The position numbers and the translations under genes were made by a program. The notes beneath the pieces were generated by a model. That model did no database searches. It was not told the origin of the DNA and was given only the letters and a program-made list of their open reading frames with translations. From Blastococcus xanthinilyticus (lineage in GTDB: Bacteria; Actinomycetota; Actinomycetes; Mycobacteriales; Geodermatophilaceae): a stretch of DNA of 64,000 nucleotides. Of this stretch, positions 1 to 8,663 are shown one piece after another. Where the stretch lies: positions 289,414 to 353,413 of the forward strand of contig NZ_VNHW01000004.1 of the NCBI RefSeq assembly GCF_008124835.1. The letters are read 5' to 3'. Within the stretch, counting starts at the first letter, position 1. Each line of letters opens with the position of its first letter.

Positions 1-1599
1 GACGACCTCGATGATCGGGTAGCCCGACGCCCCGTCGGGGGCCACCGGGGTGCGCTGGTCGGTCTGCACCTCGCCGGCGCCGTCGGTGGCGCGGGCGGCG
101 ATCACGTGCCGGCCGGGGGTGGCCTCCCAGGGCAGCATCCACTGCCGCCACACGTCCACGTCGTAGGGCGCCGCCAGCTCGGCCTCCTGCCACGGGCCGT
201 CGTCGATGCGCACCTCGACCCGCTCGATCCCGCGGGTCGGCGCCCAGGCGACACCGGCGATGGGCGTCCGCCCGGCCGCCACCGTGGCCCGGGGGCCGGG
301 CACGTCGATTCGGGACTGCGTCTTGATCGGGCCCTCCTTGGCCCACCCGCGGGGGATCCAGTACCCGTCGACGTCCCAGTCGGTGAGCTCGATCGCCGAG
401 AGCCACTTGGTCGCCGACACGTAGCCGTAGAGCCCGGGCACGATCAGCCGCGCCGGGAACCCGTGCTCGGCGGGCAGCGGCTCGCCGTTCATCGCGACGG
501 CCACCATGGCCTCCTCCACGTCCAGCGCGGTCAGCGTCGGGAAGCCGGCGGTGAAGCCGTCGACGGAGCGGCCGATCAGCTGGGTGGCGCCCTCCTGGAG
601 ACCGGCGCGCTCGAGGAGCGGCCGCAGCGGCACGCCCTGCCAGCGGGCGTTGCCCACCAGCTCGCCGCCGACCTCGTTGGAGACGCAGGCGATGGTGATG
701 TCGGCCTCGATCTGCGGCAGCTCCATGAGCTCGGCGTAGGTGAGCGTGTAGGGGTTGTCGACCATCCCGCGGATCTCGAGCTGCCAGTCCGCGGGGTCGA
801 CGACCGGCACCCGCAGCGCGGTGTCGATCCGGTAGAACTCCTCGTTCGGGATGAACAGCGGGGTGAGGCCGGGAATCTCCAGGTCCGCCCCGGCCGGCAC
901 CGGGCCGGCCTGCCGCACCGGGGCCGGCAGGCGGACGGCGGCGCGCAGGCCGGCGATCCGCTCGCGGCCCGACAGCAGGTAGCCGCCGATTCCGGCGAGC
1001 ACGCCGAGCACCGTGGCGCCGCCGGTCACGGCGAGGAAGCGGCGGCGGTCGACCGGGCTGAGCGCGGGCGCGGTGCCGGGCTCGTCGTCGACCGTCGAGG
1101 CGGGCTCGTCGGCGGGCGCGCGACGGGGCAGGCCCACCATCAGCAGATAGAGCACGCCGATCCCGACCCCGGCGCCGACCAGGCCGACGAGGACGGTGCG
1201 GAAGACGGGGTTGCGGTCGTCGGCCAGCGCGGCGACGACCCCCAGCAGCGCGAACAGCGCGATGCCGCCGGAGGCCAGGACCGCAGAGCGGCGGGCCAGC
1301 ATCCCGAGCAGGGCGCCGAACAGCGCCGACAGCACCAGGATGCCGCCGATCAGCACCGGCTTGTCGGCGGTGCCGAGGGTCGCGATGGCCCACTGCTCCA
1401 CCGGGCCGGGCACGTTGTCGACCACGAAGTCGCCGACCGCGAGGATCAGCGAGGGCGCCTGCGGGACCAGGCCGGCCACCAGCTCGGCCGAACCCAGCCC
1501 GGCGGCCACGGCCGCGATCCCCGCCAGGGCGGCGCTCCCCCGGCCCACCGGGCGCACCGCGCCCCTCCGTCCAGCTGCCGATTGCGTCGTCTCGCTCAC
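1..1599 (-). CDS. Membrane-anchored sulfite-oxidase-like molybdopterin oxidoreductase (C-terminus off the edge)
   Basis: The visible 533 residues begin with about four hydrophobic segments (roughly residues 20-160). A twin-arginine stretch RRRFLAVTGG and another hydrophobic segment follow near residue 190. From about residue 240 comes the oxidoreductase molybdopterin-binding domain; the ITIACVSNEVGG motif near residue 303 holds the cysteine that binds molybdenum in the sulfite oxidase family. The segment after about residue 435 (TRGIERVEVRIDDGPW) matches the Mo-cofactor dimerisation domain. GTG at 1599 is the start. The domain probably faces outside the membrane and oxidises or reduces a small oxyanion or sulfoxide; the substrate cannot be told. 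The gene runs off the left edge, so the last residues are missing. Confidence 0.9.
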   Translation of the reverse strand, partial: MSETTQSAAGRRGAVRPVGRGSAALAGIAAVAAGLGSAELVAGLVPQAPSLILAVGDFVVDNVPGPVEQWAIATLGTADKPVLIGGILVLSALFGALLGMLARRSAVLASGGIALFALLGVVAALADDRNPVFRTVLVGLVGAGVGIGVLYLLMVGLPRRAPADEPASTVDDEPGTAPALSPVDRRRFLAVTGGATVLGVLAGIGGYLLSGRERIAGLRAAVRLPAPVRQAGPVPAGADLEIPGLTPLFIPNEEFYRIDTALRVPVVDPADWQLEIRGMVDNPYTLTYAELMELPQIEADITIACVSNEVGGELVGNARWQGVPLRPLLERAGLQEGATQLIGRSVDGFTAGFPTLTALDVEEAMVAVAMNGEPLPAEHGFPARLIVPGLYGYVSATKWLSAIELTDWDVDGYWIPRGWAKEGPIKTQSRIDVPGPRATVAAGRTPIAGVAWAPTRGIERVEVRIDDGPWQEAELAAPYDVDVWRQWMLPWEATPGRHVIAARATDGAGEVQTDQRTPVAPDGASGYPIIEVV

Positions 1600-1696
1600 G
1601 CCTGACCCGTGACCCGAGCACATCGGTCGTACACGACCCAATGGAGATCGACGCCGGATCGTCATGCTTCCGCGGTTGCAACAGCCCCCGGCAGGG

Positions 1697-2914
1697 TCAG
1701 GACGGCCGCCCCGCCAGCCCGATCGCCCCCCAGCCACGCAGCGGCCGCCCCACCACGTCGGCGGCCACCTCGAGCGCCCGGCGCCGCAGCCCGCGGGACC
1801 GCCACTCCTCCGGGCGCACCCGCGCGCTGCGGGCGAGGTCCTCGTCGAAGTGGTCGTCCAGGAGGCCGGTCACGACCCGGTCGTCGAGGAGCAGGCAGAC
1901 CTGCTCGTTGAGGGCCAGCGACCGGGTGTCGAAGTTCGTCGTGCCGACCATGGCGATCGCTCCGTCGACCGTGACGATCTTCGAGTGCAGCAGCGAGGGC
2001 TGGTACCGCCAGAGCTCCACCCCGGCGTCGAGCAGCGGCTGGAAGTCCAGCTCGCCCTGCAGGTGCACCGACGGCCGCTGGACGTGCGGTCCGCCGACGA
2101 GCACCTGCACCCGCACCCCGCGCCCGGCGGTCTCGACCACCAGCCGGCGCAGCCAGCGCGGCAGCCGGATGTACGGGCTGGTGACCCGGACGCGGTCGCG
2201 GGCGGAGTGCAGCAGCGCCGCGATGGCGACGGCGGCCTCGCTCCAGCCCGGCTGGGACGGCGTGCGGAGGACCTGCACCGGCGTGCTGCCCGCCAGCCCC
2301 AGCTCCGGGAACCGGTCGGCGTCGGAGACCACGCCACCCTCGAGCCGCACCTGGGCCTGCATCCAGGCGGCCGTGAACGCCGACCGCAGCCCGGCGACGG
2401 CCGGCCCCTGCACCCGGTACGAGGTGTCGCGCCAGTTCCCGGGCGAAGAGCCGTCGCCGGACCACGGCTGGTCGATGCCGATCCCCCCGGTGAAGCCGAC
2501 GGTCTCGTCGCAGACCATGGCCCGCCGGTGCGTGCGCAGGTTCCAGACGGTCGGGCGGATGCTGGGGATCGGCCGGTAGAAGGCAACGGTGCACCCCGCC
2601 GAGCGCAGGCGCCGCAGGTCGTCGCGGTCCATGTGCGTGGCGCCGTAGCCGTCCAGCACGATCCGCACCCGCACGCCGTCGCGCGCGCGGGCGGCGAGGG
2701 CCCCCGCGACCTCGTGGCTGACCGCACCGCCGCCCCACACGAACCACAGCAGGTCGATGCTCCGGCGCGCGGCCGCGATCCCGGCCAGCATGGCCGGGAA
2801 TGACTGGTCGCCGTCCTTCAGGACGTCGACCCGGTTGCCCTCGCTGAACGGCACGCCCACCAGCTGCTCGAGCATCTGCCGGCCGCGGCTCCCGGTCCCG
2901 GTCCGCTCAGTCAT
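1697..2914 (-). CDS. Phospholipase D-like protein, cardiolipin synthase family
   Basis: 405 residues with two HKD half-sites. The first, near residue 128, is HRRAMVCDE, with Arg in place of the usual Lys. The second, near residue 309, is the canonical HSKIVTVDG followed by GTTNFD. Each is followed by the Gly/Thr/Asn-rich turn typical of the PLD superfamily. Cardiolipin synthases of this type condense two phosphatidylglycerols at the membrane. No long N-terminal membrane segment is present, so a soluble or peripheral phosphatidyltransferase or phosphodiesterase is possible. The start lies 8 bases past the stop of the NTF2-like gene, and a short direct repeat (GGTCCGCTCAGTCATCGGTC) spans the junction. 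The Arg variant in the first motif leaves the exact activity open. Confidence 0.85.
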   Translation of the reverse strand: MTERTGTGSRGRQMLEQLVGVPFSEGNRVDVLKDGDQSFPAMLAGIAAARRSIDLLWFVWGGGAVSHEVAGALAARARDGVRVRIVLDGYGATHMDRDDLRRLRSAGCTVAFYRPIPSIRPTVWNLRTHRRAMVCDETVGFTGGIGIDQPWSGDGSSPGNWRDTSYRVQGPAVAGLRSAFTAAWMQAQVRLEGGVVSDADRFPELGLAGSTPVQVLRTPSQPGWSEAAVAIAALLHSARDRVRVTSPYIRLPRWLRRLVVETAGRGVRVQVLVGGPHVQRPSVHLQGELDFQPLLDAGVELWRYQPSLLHSKIVTVDGAIAMVGTTNFDTRSLALNEQVCLLLDDRVVTGLLDDHFDEDLARSARVRPEEWRSRGLRRRALEVAADVVGRPLRGWGAIGLAGRPS

Positions 2915-2922
2915 CGGTCCGC

Positions 2923-3396
2923 TCAGTCATCGGTCAGGCTCGGCAGCCGGTCGGGGTCGTCGTCGCGGTGCGCCTGCGGCGTCCCGGTCGCGGCGAGCAG
3001 GTCACCGTCGGTGGAGAGCGCGACGTCCTCGACCCGGTAGTGGATCGTCTGCGCGCGGATCCAGCCGTCCTCGATCAGGTAGGAGTCCACCCCACAGCGC
3101 ACCAGCACGTCCGCGTCCCGGCCCGACCACTCGAGCAGCGCCGTCCGCTCGTCGGCCAGGGCGAAGGAGTAGCGGTAGCTCCCGCCGCCACCGATGGCCT
3201 TCCACAGCCGGTGCGCCGAAGCCCGCAGGCCGTCGTGCCCGCGGAAGACCTCCCGGGCGGTCAGCACCACCAGGTCCGGGTGGTAGTTCCGCCGGAGGTC
3301 CTCCTCCAGCTCCCCGGCCCGGCGCAGCCGGAGGCGGTCGGCGAGCACCTCCCGGCACGAACGGGCCCGCAGGTCCTCGGTCGTCGCCACGGACAC
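2923..3396 (-). CDS. SnoaL/NTF2-like protein of unknown substrate
   Basis: 157 residues with the pattern of an NTF2-like fold: an N-terminal helix (residues 10-35, ending EEDLRRNYHPDLVVL), the conserved FRGHDGLRAS turn, then alternating beta strands (YRYSFALADERTALLEWSG, CGVDSYLIEDGWIRAQTIHYRVE). The family includes small ketosteroid-isomerase-like enzymes and ligand-binding proteins; nothing here fixes a substrate. The GTG start at 3396 has AGAGGAG eight bases upstream. It lies just upstream of the PLD-like gene on the same strand and the two are probably co-transcribed. Confidence 0.75.
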   Translation of the reverse strand: MSVATTEDLRARSCREVLADRLRLRRAGELEEDLRRNYHPDLVVLTAREVFRGHDGLRASAHRLWKAIGGGGSYRYSFALADERTALLEWSGRDADVLVRCGVDSYLIEDGWIRAQTIHYRVEDVALSTDGDLLAATGTPQAHRDDDPDRLPSLTDD

Positions 3397-3590
3397 GGGA
3401 TCTCCTCTCGCTCGACGGTGCTGGTGGCCCCTCGACTGCCCCGGCCGGCGAGGGGGAAACCCTGCTCAGCGGCTGTCACCGCTCCGACACCCGGCCGTCG
3501 CTGCGCGCTGCCGCCGACCGCGCTGGACGTCGGCCAGCAGAGCGCAGCAGGCGCGCGCCAGCACCCCGGGCATCCGGAGGCGGGCGCGCA

Positions 3591-3740
3591 GCGGCACGGT
3601 GGGCGGCCGGCACGGGCGTCGCGTTCGTTCAGCCGCTGCAGCGCCACGAGCAACCCGGCCGTGGCGCCGGCCTCGTAGGCGCCCAGCGACGCGCCGCTGG
3701 AGATGGCGAGGGCGATCCGGACCGGGACCGGGCGGCTCAT
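3591..3740 (-). pseudogene. 5' remnant of a patatin-like phospholipase gene
   Basis: The ATG at 3740 overlaps the stop of the P450 gene (ATGA), so the frame is translationally coupled. The first 50 residues read like the start of a bacterial patatin-like phospholipase: MSRPVPVRIALAISSGASLG followed by AYEAG, the oxyanion-hole loop, then a helix LLVALQRLNERD. The expected nucleophile elbow GxSxG a few residues later is absent, and the frame continues as low-complexity Arg/Ala/Pro sequence into the NTF2-like gene. I read this as a gene truncated after its first 150 bases. From 3397 to 3590 I see nothing else. Confidence 0.65.
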
Positions 3741-4987
3741 GCCGCCGGCCGGACGCCGGACAGCCGCACGCCGCTGGCCGGGGCCGCCGGCATCCGCGAC
3801 AGGTCGACGCTCAGGTCCTGCAGGGGCACGTCGTAGGCCATGGCCGTGGTGAGCAGCCGCACCGCCCGCTCCACCAGCGTGATCGTCAGCCATTCGCCGG
3901 CGCAGCGGTGGCCGGCGTCGAACTCCCCGCCGCCCTGCGGGACGAAGTCGTAGGGCCCGCCGTCCCAGCCGGCGAAGCGCTCCGGGAGGAAGGCTGCCGG
4001 CTCGTCCCAGATCCGGGAGTCGTGGTTGGTGGCGTAGATGTCCAGCAGGAACCAGGAGCCGCGCGCGAAGTGCCGGCCCCGCCAGTCGAACTCCTCGCGC
4101 ACCCGGCCGCCGACCATCGGGAAGAACGGGGCGGACCGGCGCACCTCCTGCACGAACCAGCGGAGGTACTCGTCGTCCTCGGCGACCCGGCTGCGCGCCA
4201 CGGGGTGCTGGAGCAGCGCCAGGGCGGCGAAGACGACGTACCGGGAGATCGCCACGGTGGGTCGCAGCACGTTGAGCAGCTCCACGCGGGCGGTCTCGGC
4301 GTCGAGCAGCCGGCCGTGCTCGTCGCGGTGCTCGGCGACGACCCGCGCCGCGCGTCCCTCGTCGACCCGCAGCTCCCCGGCCCGCACCCGCTCGACCACC
4401 TCGCCGGCCCAGCGCTCGGCCCGGTGCCGGAGCACCTGCCCGCGGAGGTTGCGCGGCCCGACCGATCCGGCTCCCTCCACCATCGCGGCGAACTGCCGCG
4501 TCCGGATCGCGACGTCGTCCGGGTGCAGCGGCACCCCGGCCCAGGCGCAGACGGCGCGGCAGAGGACCTCCCGGACGGCGTCGAACAGCACGACGTCCCG
4601 CGACCCGGCCCACCGGTCGATCCCCGCGCGCCACTCCCCCTCCACCAGATCGGCGAGCTCGGCCACCGCGGCCGGGGTCATCAGCGACAGGAACATCGCC
4701 TTGCGGTGCCGGTGCGGCTGCTCGTCCAGCAGCTCGACGCTGCGGAAGTCCTGGAGCAGCGTGAGGGTGGTCGGCGGCAGGGCTCGACGGCGGGTCATCC
4801 GGTCCGTCTCGTACAGCAGCCGGGCGGCCTCGGTGCCGTAGGCGATGACAGCGGGACGCAGCATCAACCGGGTCTCGAACGCGTCCGACCCCGTCTCCAG
4901 GAAGCGGTGCGCACCGAACGTGTAGCCCTCGCGGAGCAGGGCGGCGCTGCTGTCCCTCCTCCCGATGCGCGGGATCCGGTCGGTCAC
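3737..4987 (-). CDS. CYP152-family cytochrome P450 (fatty acid peroxygenase type)
   Basis: 416 residues from the GTG at 4987, which has AGGAGAGG seven bases upstream; an in-frame ATG 13 codons earlier lacks this site. The haem loop FVPQGGGEFDAGHRCAGEW (Cys near residue 361) and the helix motif FVQEVRR match the H2O2-using CYP152 group (P450 BS-beta, OleT), not redox-partner P450s. NVLRPTVAIS near residue 241 keeps the Arg-Pro that binds the fatty acid carboxylate. HRHRKAMFLSLMT is also conserved. Aligned by eye to BS-beta, residue 85 (Gln there, His in OleT) is Glu here. Expected activity is alpha/beta-hydroxylation or decarboxylation of fatty acids with peroxide. It sits in an operon behind a 90-residue coiled-coil protein. 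Confidence 0.9.
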   Translation of the reverse strand: MTDRIPRIGRRDSSAALLREGYTFGAHRFLETGSDAFETRLMLRPAVIAYGTEAARLLYETDRMTRRRALPPTTLTLLQDFRSVELLDEQPHRHRKAMFLSLMTPAAVAELADLVEGEWRAGIDRWAGSRDVVLFDAVREVLCRAVCAWAGVPLHPDDVAIRTRQFAAMVEGAGSVGPRNLRGQVLRHRAERWAGEVVERVRAGELRVDEGRAARVVAEHRDEHGRLLDAETARVELLNVLRPTVAISRYVVFAALALLQHPVARSRVAEDDEYLRWFVQEVRRSAPFFPMVGGRVREEFDWRGRHFARGSWFLLDIYATNHDSRIWDEPAAFLPERFAGWDGGPYDFVPQGGGEFDAGHRCAGEWLTITLVERAVRLLTTAMAYDVPLQDLSVDLSRMPAAPASGVRLSGVRPAA

Positions 4988-5029
4988 GGACGTTCCTCTC
5001 CTGGGAACCGGCCGCCCGAGGTGCATCGC

Positions 5030-5302
5030 TCAGCCCAGCGGGGTCAGCCGGCGGCGCGGCACGGTGGTGGCGGGCAGCCGCGCCGCCGGGCCGGGAACCG
5101 TCCGCAGGCGCTCGTCGAGCAGGTGGTCGACCAGCCGCGTGCGGGTGTCGATGGTGACCAGGAGGACCGCTTCGAGGTCGGCGAGCTCCTCCTGACGGCG
5201 CCGCACCTCGGCGAGCTCGCGCTCGGCGTCCCGCCGGACGGTCCGGCAGGAGTGCAGGTCGGCGTCGATGGCGGCGAGCGGGCGGGGGTGCGGGTCGGAC
5301 AT
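5030..5302 (-). CDS. Small coiled-coil protein, function unknown
   Basis: 90 residues from an ATG at 5302 with GGAGG eight bases upstream. Residues 12-65 form one long charged helix with heptad-like spacing (AERELAEVRRRQEELADLEA, then LLVTIDTRTRLVDHLLDERL), followed by a short Pro/Arg tail. There is no signal peptide or membrane segment. The stop lies 42 bases before the P450 start on the same strand, so the two are probably co-transcribed. I do not recognise the family. Confidence 0.6.
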   Translation of the reverse strand: MSDPHPRPLAAIDADLHSCRTVRRDAERELAEVRRRQEELADLEAVLLVTIDTRTRLVDHLLDERLRTVPGPAARLPATTVPRRRLTPLG

Positions 5303-5464
5303 GGCGACCTCCGGTGCGGCGGGCCGGGACGGGGAGCGGGCACCGGTGGTGCCACGACGACTGTGTGCCCCGCGGCGGGCCGGTGCTCTGCCGGCCGCCG
5401 TCCTGACACCGATCCGCAAGGCGACCGCAACAGATCCGTCCCGCGGCCGCGATCCGTTCCGTGT

Positions 5465-5478
5465 GTCAACCGGTTGAC
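5465..5478. promoter_or_regulatory. Perfect 14-bp palindrome in a divergent promoter region
   Basis: GTCAACCGGTTGAC is fully self-complementary. It lies in the 270-base gap between the coiled-coil/P450 operon (minus) and the AI-2E permease gene (plus). Its right half contains TTGAC, which could serve as a -35 element for the plus-strand gene, so a repressor here would block that promoter. No regulator is encoded beside it. Confidence 0.35.
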
Positions 5479-5572
5479 GGTGACGGCGTCCGTGCACACT
5501 TCGGCGGCTTCCTGGGCAGTGCAGGGCCAGGAGGACCGGGGCTCCGGTCGAGTTCCCCCACGAGAGGACCGG

Positions 5573-6850
5573 GTGGCCGCGGTGAGATGGATGTCCAGAG
5601 GCGAGCGCGTCGACGTCACGCGCTCCGCCGTCCGGCCGGAGACGGAGCCGGACGGCGCGAGCGGCACCCTGGACACGCACCCGCTCCCCACCCCGCGGCC
5701 GGCGCCGGTGGCGCCGCGCTGGGCGATCCGCGTGCTGGTCACCGGGGCGGCGGTCCTCATGCTGGCCGCGCTCGGCTGGCTGGTGTTCTGGTTCCTCCTG
5801 CGCCTCCCGCTGCTCACCGTCGCCGTCGCGGTGGCCCTGCTGCTGACCGCGGTGGTGCGGCCGGTCACCCGCTGGCTGCACCGTCGAGGTCTGGGCGAGG
5901 GGATCTCGGCGCTGCTGTCGGTGCTGCTCCTGCTCGGCGTCCTGCTCGGGGTCGGCTTCCTCGTCGGATTCCGGGCCGCCGACAAGCTGCGCAACCTGAC
6001 CCGGCCGCTGACCGCCGGCATCGACCGCATCCGCGTCTGGCTCACCGAGGGGCCGCTGGGCCTGAACCCGCAGCAGGTCACCGAGGTCCGGAACACGGTG
6101 GTCAACCAGGTCTACTCGCTCACCCCCGAACCGGCTGCCGCGGCCCGGATGGCCGTCTACATCCTGGCCGCGATCATCCTGGTCGCCTTCCTGACGTTCT
6201 TCCTGCTCAAGGACGGCGCCGCGATGTGGGCCTGGATGCTCCGCTGGGTCCCCGACCGTCGGCGGGACCAGGTCGACGGCGCGGGCCAGGCGGCCTGGAC
6301 GGTGCTCTCCCAGTACGTGCGCGGGGTGGTCATCGTCGCCGTGATCGATGCGGTGGGCATCGGCGCGGTGCTGGTCATCCTGGGCGTGCCGCTGTGGCTG
6401 TCCCTGACCCTGCTGACGTTCCTCGGCGCCTTCGTCCCGCTGTTCGGCGCGACCGTCAGCGGGGCGGTGGCCGTGCTGGTCACCCTGGTGACCAACGGCG
6501 TCACCGACGCCGTCATCGTGCTCATCGCGGTGCTCGTCGTGCAGCAGGTCGAGGGCAACGTGCTGCACCCGATCATCGTCGGGCGCACGGTGCGGCTGCA
6601 CCCGGTGGTCGTGCTGCTGGCGGTCACGGCCGGCAGCCTGCTCTGGGGTCTCGCCGGGGCGCTGCTGGCGGTTCCCCTGGTGGCGGTCACCTACCGGGTG
6701 CTGGGGTATTTCCGGGAGCACCCCGCCCCCGGCGCCGGGCAGGCAGCCGGCTCCGAGTCGGCGGCGGAGGACCCGCCCGGAGCCGACCCGGGGACCGTGG
6801 CAGAGCCGACCGGGGCCGACGCACGCCCCGCGCCGGTGGCGGCGGGCTGA
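5573..6850 (+). CDS. AI-2E family (PerM/YdiK-like) membrane transporter
   Basis: 425 residues from the GTG at 5573 (GAGAGG five bases upstream; GTG at 5582 is an alternative). After a 45-residue Pro-rich leader come paired hydrophobic helices (about residues 48-95), a third near 110, a soluble amphipathic region with LTEGPLGLNPQQVTEVRNTV, then four or five further helices with the family signature QQVEGNVLHPIIVGRTVRLHP and the preceding LGVPLWLSLTLLTFLGAFVP. The family exports small molecules or ions; some members carry autoinducer-2 and others act in Na+/H+ exchange, so the substrate is not known. The last 50 residues are an acidic Pro/Ala tail. Confidence 0.85.
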   Translation: MAAVRWMSRGERVDVTRSAVRPETEPDGASGTLDTHPLPTPRPAPVAPRWAIRVLVTGAAVLMLAALGWLVFWFLLRLPLLTVAVAVALLLTAVVRPVTRWLHRRGLGEGISALLSVLLLLGVLLGVGFLVGFRAADKLRNLTRPLTAGIDRIRVWLTEGPLGLNPQQVTEVRNTVVNQVYSLTPEPAAAARMAVYILAAIILVAFLTFFLLKDGAAMWAWMLRWVPDRRRDQVDGAGQAAWTVLSQYVRGVVIVAVIDAVGIGAVLVILGVPLWLSLTLLTFLGAFVPLFGATVSGAVAVLVTLVTNGVTDAVIVLIAVLVVQQVEGNVLHPIIVGRTVRLHPVVVLLAVTAGSLLWGLAGALLAVPLVAVTYRVLGYFREHPAPGAGQAAGSESAAEDPPGADPGTVAEPTGADARPAPVAAG

Positions 6851-6863
6851 GCCGGGGGGGCCG

Positions 6864-7481
6864 TCAGCCGGCCGGGTCCTCCACCGGCTCCAGGCGGTCC
6901 GCGGAGATGGCGATCTGACCGCCGAACTCCTCGAAGAACGCCCCGGCGTCCTCGAACAGCTGGTCCGCGGCGATACCGAAGTCGAGCTCGAAGCTCTCCT
7001 CCGCGACGCGGACCACCCGGCCGGAGACCTCCACCAGGTCCCCGATCTCCAGGTCGGCCGGCGGCGTCGCCAGGACGACCAGGATGGGGTCGCCGCTCTC
7101 GCCCACGACGCGGAAGGAGGCGCCGACGTCGGCGACGGTGAGCAGTTCGGTGACCTCCCCGCCTACCGTCACGGCCTGGCCGACCAGCGCCTCCCCGTTT
7201 CCGAGGACGCCGGGCTCCTCGTCCTCGCCGGGCTCGGGCTGGGCCGTCGGCTCCGCGGGGGGCGGCGCATCCTCCAGGTCGGAGACCCGGTCCTCGAGCG
7301 CGCTGATCCGGTCCTCGAGCACCTGCATATCCGTGCTGCTCGGGCCGGTGACCGGGCCGACCGGATCGTCACCGCAGGCGGCCAGCCCGGTCACCCCGAC
7401 GGCCGTGACGAGCGCCGCTGCCGCGGCCCGCCCGGCTCGCCCCCCACGGGTCCGGGCCGGCCGCCCTGCACTGGCGCTCAT
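6864..7481 (-). CDS. Secreted lipoprotein of unknown function
   Basis: 205 residues from the ATG at 7481 (AGGAGG upstream). A lipoprotein signal peptide ends in LAACGDD, with the lipidated Cys near residue 36. A short coiled coil follows (MQVLEDRISALEDRVSDLED), then an acidic Pro linker. The C-terminal 120 residues contain VGQAVTVGGEVTELL and LVEVSGRVVRV, which suggest a small OB-fold-like barrel. The gene ends 13 bases from the permease stop and is convergent with it. No enzymatic motif is visible. Confidence 0.7.
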   Translation of the reverse strand: MSASAGRPARTRGGRAGRAAAAALVTAVGVTGLAACGDDPVGPVTGPSSTDMQVLEDRISALEDRVSDLEDAPPPAEPTAQPEPGEDEEPGVLGNGEALVGQAVTVGGEVTELLTVADVGASFRVVGESGDPILVVLATPPADLEIGDLVEVSGRVVRVAEESFELDFGIAADQLFEDAGAFFEEFGGQIAISADRLEPVEDPAG

Positions 7482-7680
7482 CGGTGCCTCCTCTGCTCGA
7501 CGCGGGCCAGCCGTCTCAGGCCCAGCCGTCGCAGGCCCAGCCTGCGACGGGAGCTGAGTTCCCGCTCGCGGGAGCCGGACGCGTGGGCACGCGGGTTCGA
7601 CACGAGGACGCAACACCGCGCGCGATCGCCGGGTGCCGGGGCGGCGGACCGGATGCCCGATCCGCTTCCCCGGCGGGCCC

Positions 7681-8616
7681 TCAGCCGCGCAGCAGCGCCC
7701 CGAACCGGGCGCAGCTCTCGTCGATCGCCTGCTGCGCGGCCGGCGAGATCGTCCCCATGTCGAAGAAGCCGTGGATCATCCCGTCGTACCGCTGGACGTC
7801 GGCGGCGACGCCGGCGGCCCGCAGCGCCTCGCCGTACGCCTCGCCCTCGTCCCGCAGCGGGTCGAACTCCGCGGTGACGACGACCGCCGGCGGCAGGCCG
7901 GCGAGGTCGGCGCCGTGCAGCGGCGACAGCCGCGGGTCCTTCGCGTCCTCCCAGGCGCCGGCGTAGTGGCCGTAGAACCAGTCCATCGTGTCCTTCTCCA
8001 GGAAGTAGCCCTTGGCGTTCTCCACGCGGGAGGGGTACTCGCCCTCCGCGTCGACGGCCGGGTAGATGAGGAACTGGCCGGCCACCGGGGTGCCGTCGGC
8101 CCGCAGCGCCTGGGCGACGACGGCGGAGAGGTTGCCGCCCGCGCTGTCGCCGGCGACGCCGAGCCGGTGGTCGCCGCCGAACTCGTCGAGGTGCCCGGCG
8201 ATCCAGCGGGCGGCTGCCACCGCGTCGTCCGCGGCCGCCGGGAAGGGGTGCTCGGGGGCGAGCCGGTAGTCCACGGCCACGACCACCGCTCCGCTGCCGC
8301 GGCAGACGTTGCGGGCCATGTTGTCGTGGGTGTCGAGGTCGCCGATCACCCAGCCGCCGCCGTGGAAGAAGATCACCGTCGGGAAGGAACCGTCGCCCTC
8401 GGGGCGGTAGACCCGCGCCCGCAGGTTCCCGCCGGCGCCGGGGACCGTGCGGTCCTCCGTCCCGGCGACCGGGACGACCTGCTCGGGAGCCCGTCCGCCG
8501 TGGGTCAGGGCGAGGTACAGGGCCCGCCCGGCCTCGGGGGTGCCTTCGTACATCGGCGGCAGCCCCGCCTCCTCCATCATGGTGAGCATCGCGGCGATGT
8601 GCGGGTCGACGGGCAC
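7681..8616 (-). CDS. Alpha/beta hydrolase fold-3 esterase (hormone-sensitive lipase group)
   Basis: 311 residues from the GTG at 8616 (AGGAGAG upstream). HGGGW near residue 84 is the oxyanion motif of the HSL family. GDSAGG near 156 carries the nucleophile Ser, EFDPLRDEG near 251 the Asp, and MIHGFF near 281 the His, so the triad is complete. These enzymes hydrolyse short-chain esters and lactones. It lies directly downstream of a Baeyer-Villiger-type monooxygenase on the same strand. That pairing suggests a path in which a ketone is oxidised to an ester and the ester is then cleaved; the pathway is inferred from context. Confidence 0.9.
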   Translation of the reverse strand: MPVDPHIAAMLTMMEEAGLPPMYEGTPEAGRALYLALTHGGRAPEQVVPVAGTEDRTVPGAGGNLRARVYRPEGDGSFPTVIFFHGGGWVIGDLDTHDNMARNVCRGSGAVVVAVDYRLAPEHPFPAAADDAVAAARWIAGHLDEFGGDHRLGVAGDSAGGNLSAVVAQALRADGTPVAGQFLIYPAVDAEGEYPSRVENAKGYFLEKDTMDWFYGHYAGAWEDAKDPRLSPLHGADLAGLPPAVVVTAEFDPLRDEGEAYGEALRAAGVAADVQRYDGMIHGFFDMGTISPAAQQAIDESCARFGALLRG

Positions 8617-8663
8617 AGGTCTCTCCTGGGGATCGCAGGGTGGGACGGGACGGGCGGGGCCGG

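Noticed and set aside
106..1605. Long plus-strand open frame
   Set aside because: It is the complement of the sulfite-oxidase-like gene; the protein is low-complexity Arg/Gly/His-rich without any domain, as expected for an antisense frame in GC-rich DNA.
3599..5572. N-terminal extension of the AI-2E permease reading through the P450 region
   Set aside because: The first 650 codons are antisense to the P450 and coiled-coil genes; a GTG with a ribosome site at 5573 gives the normal family length.
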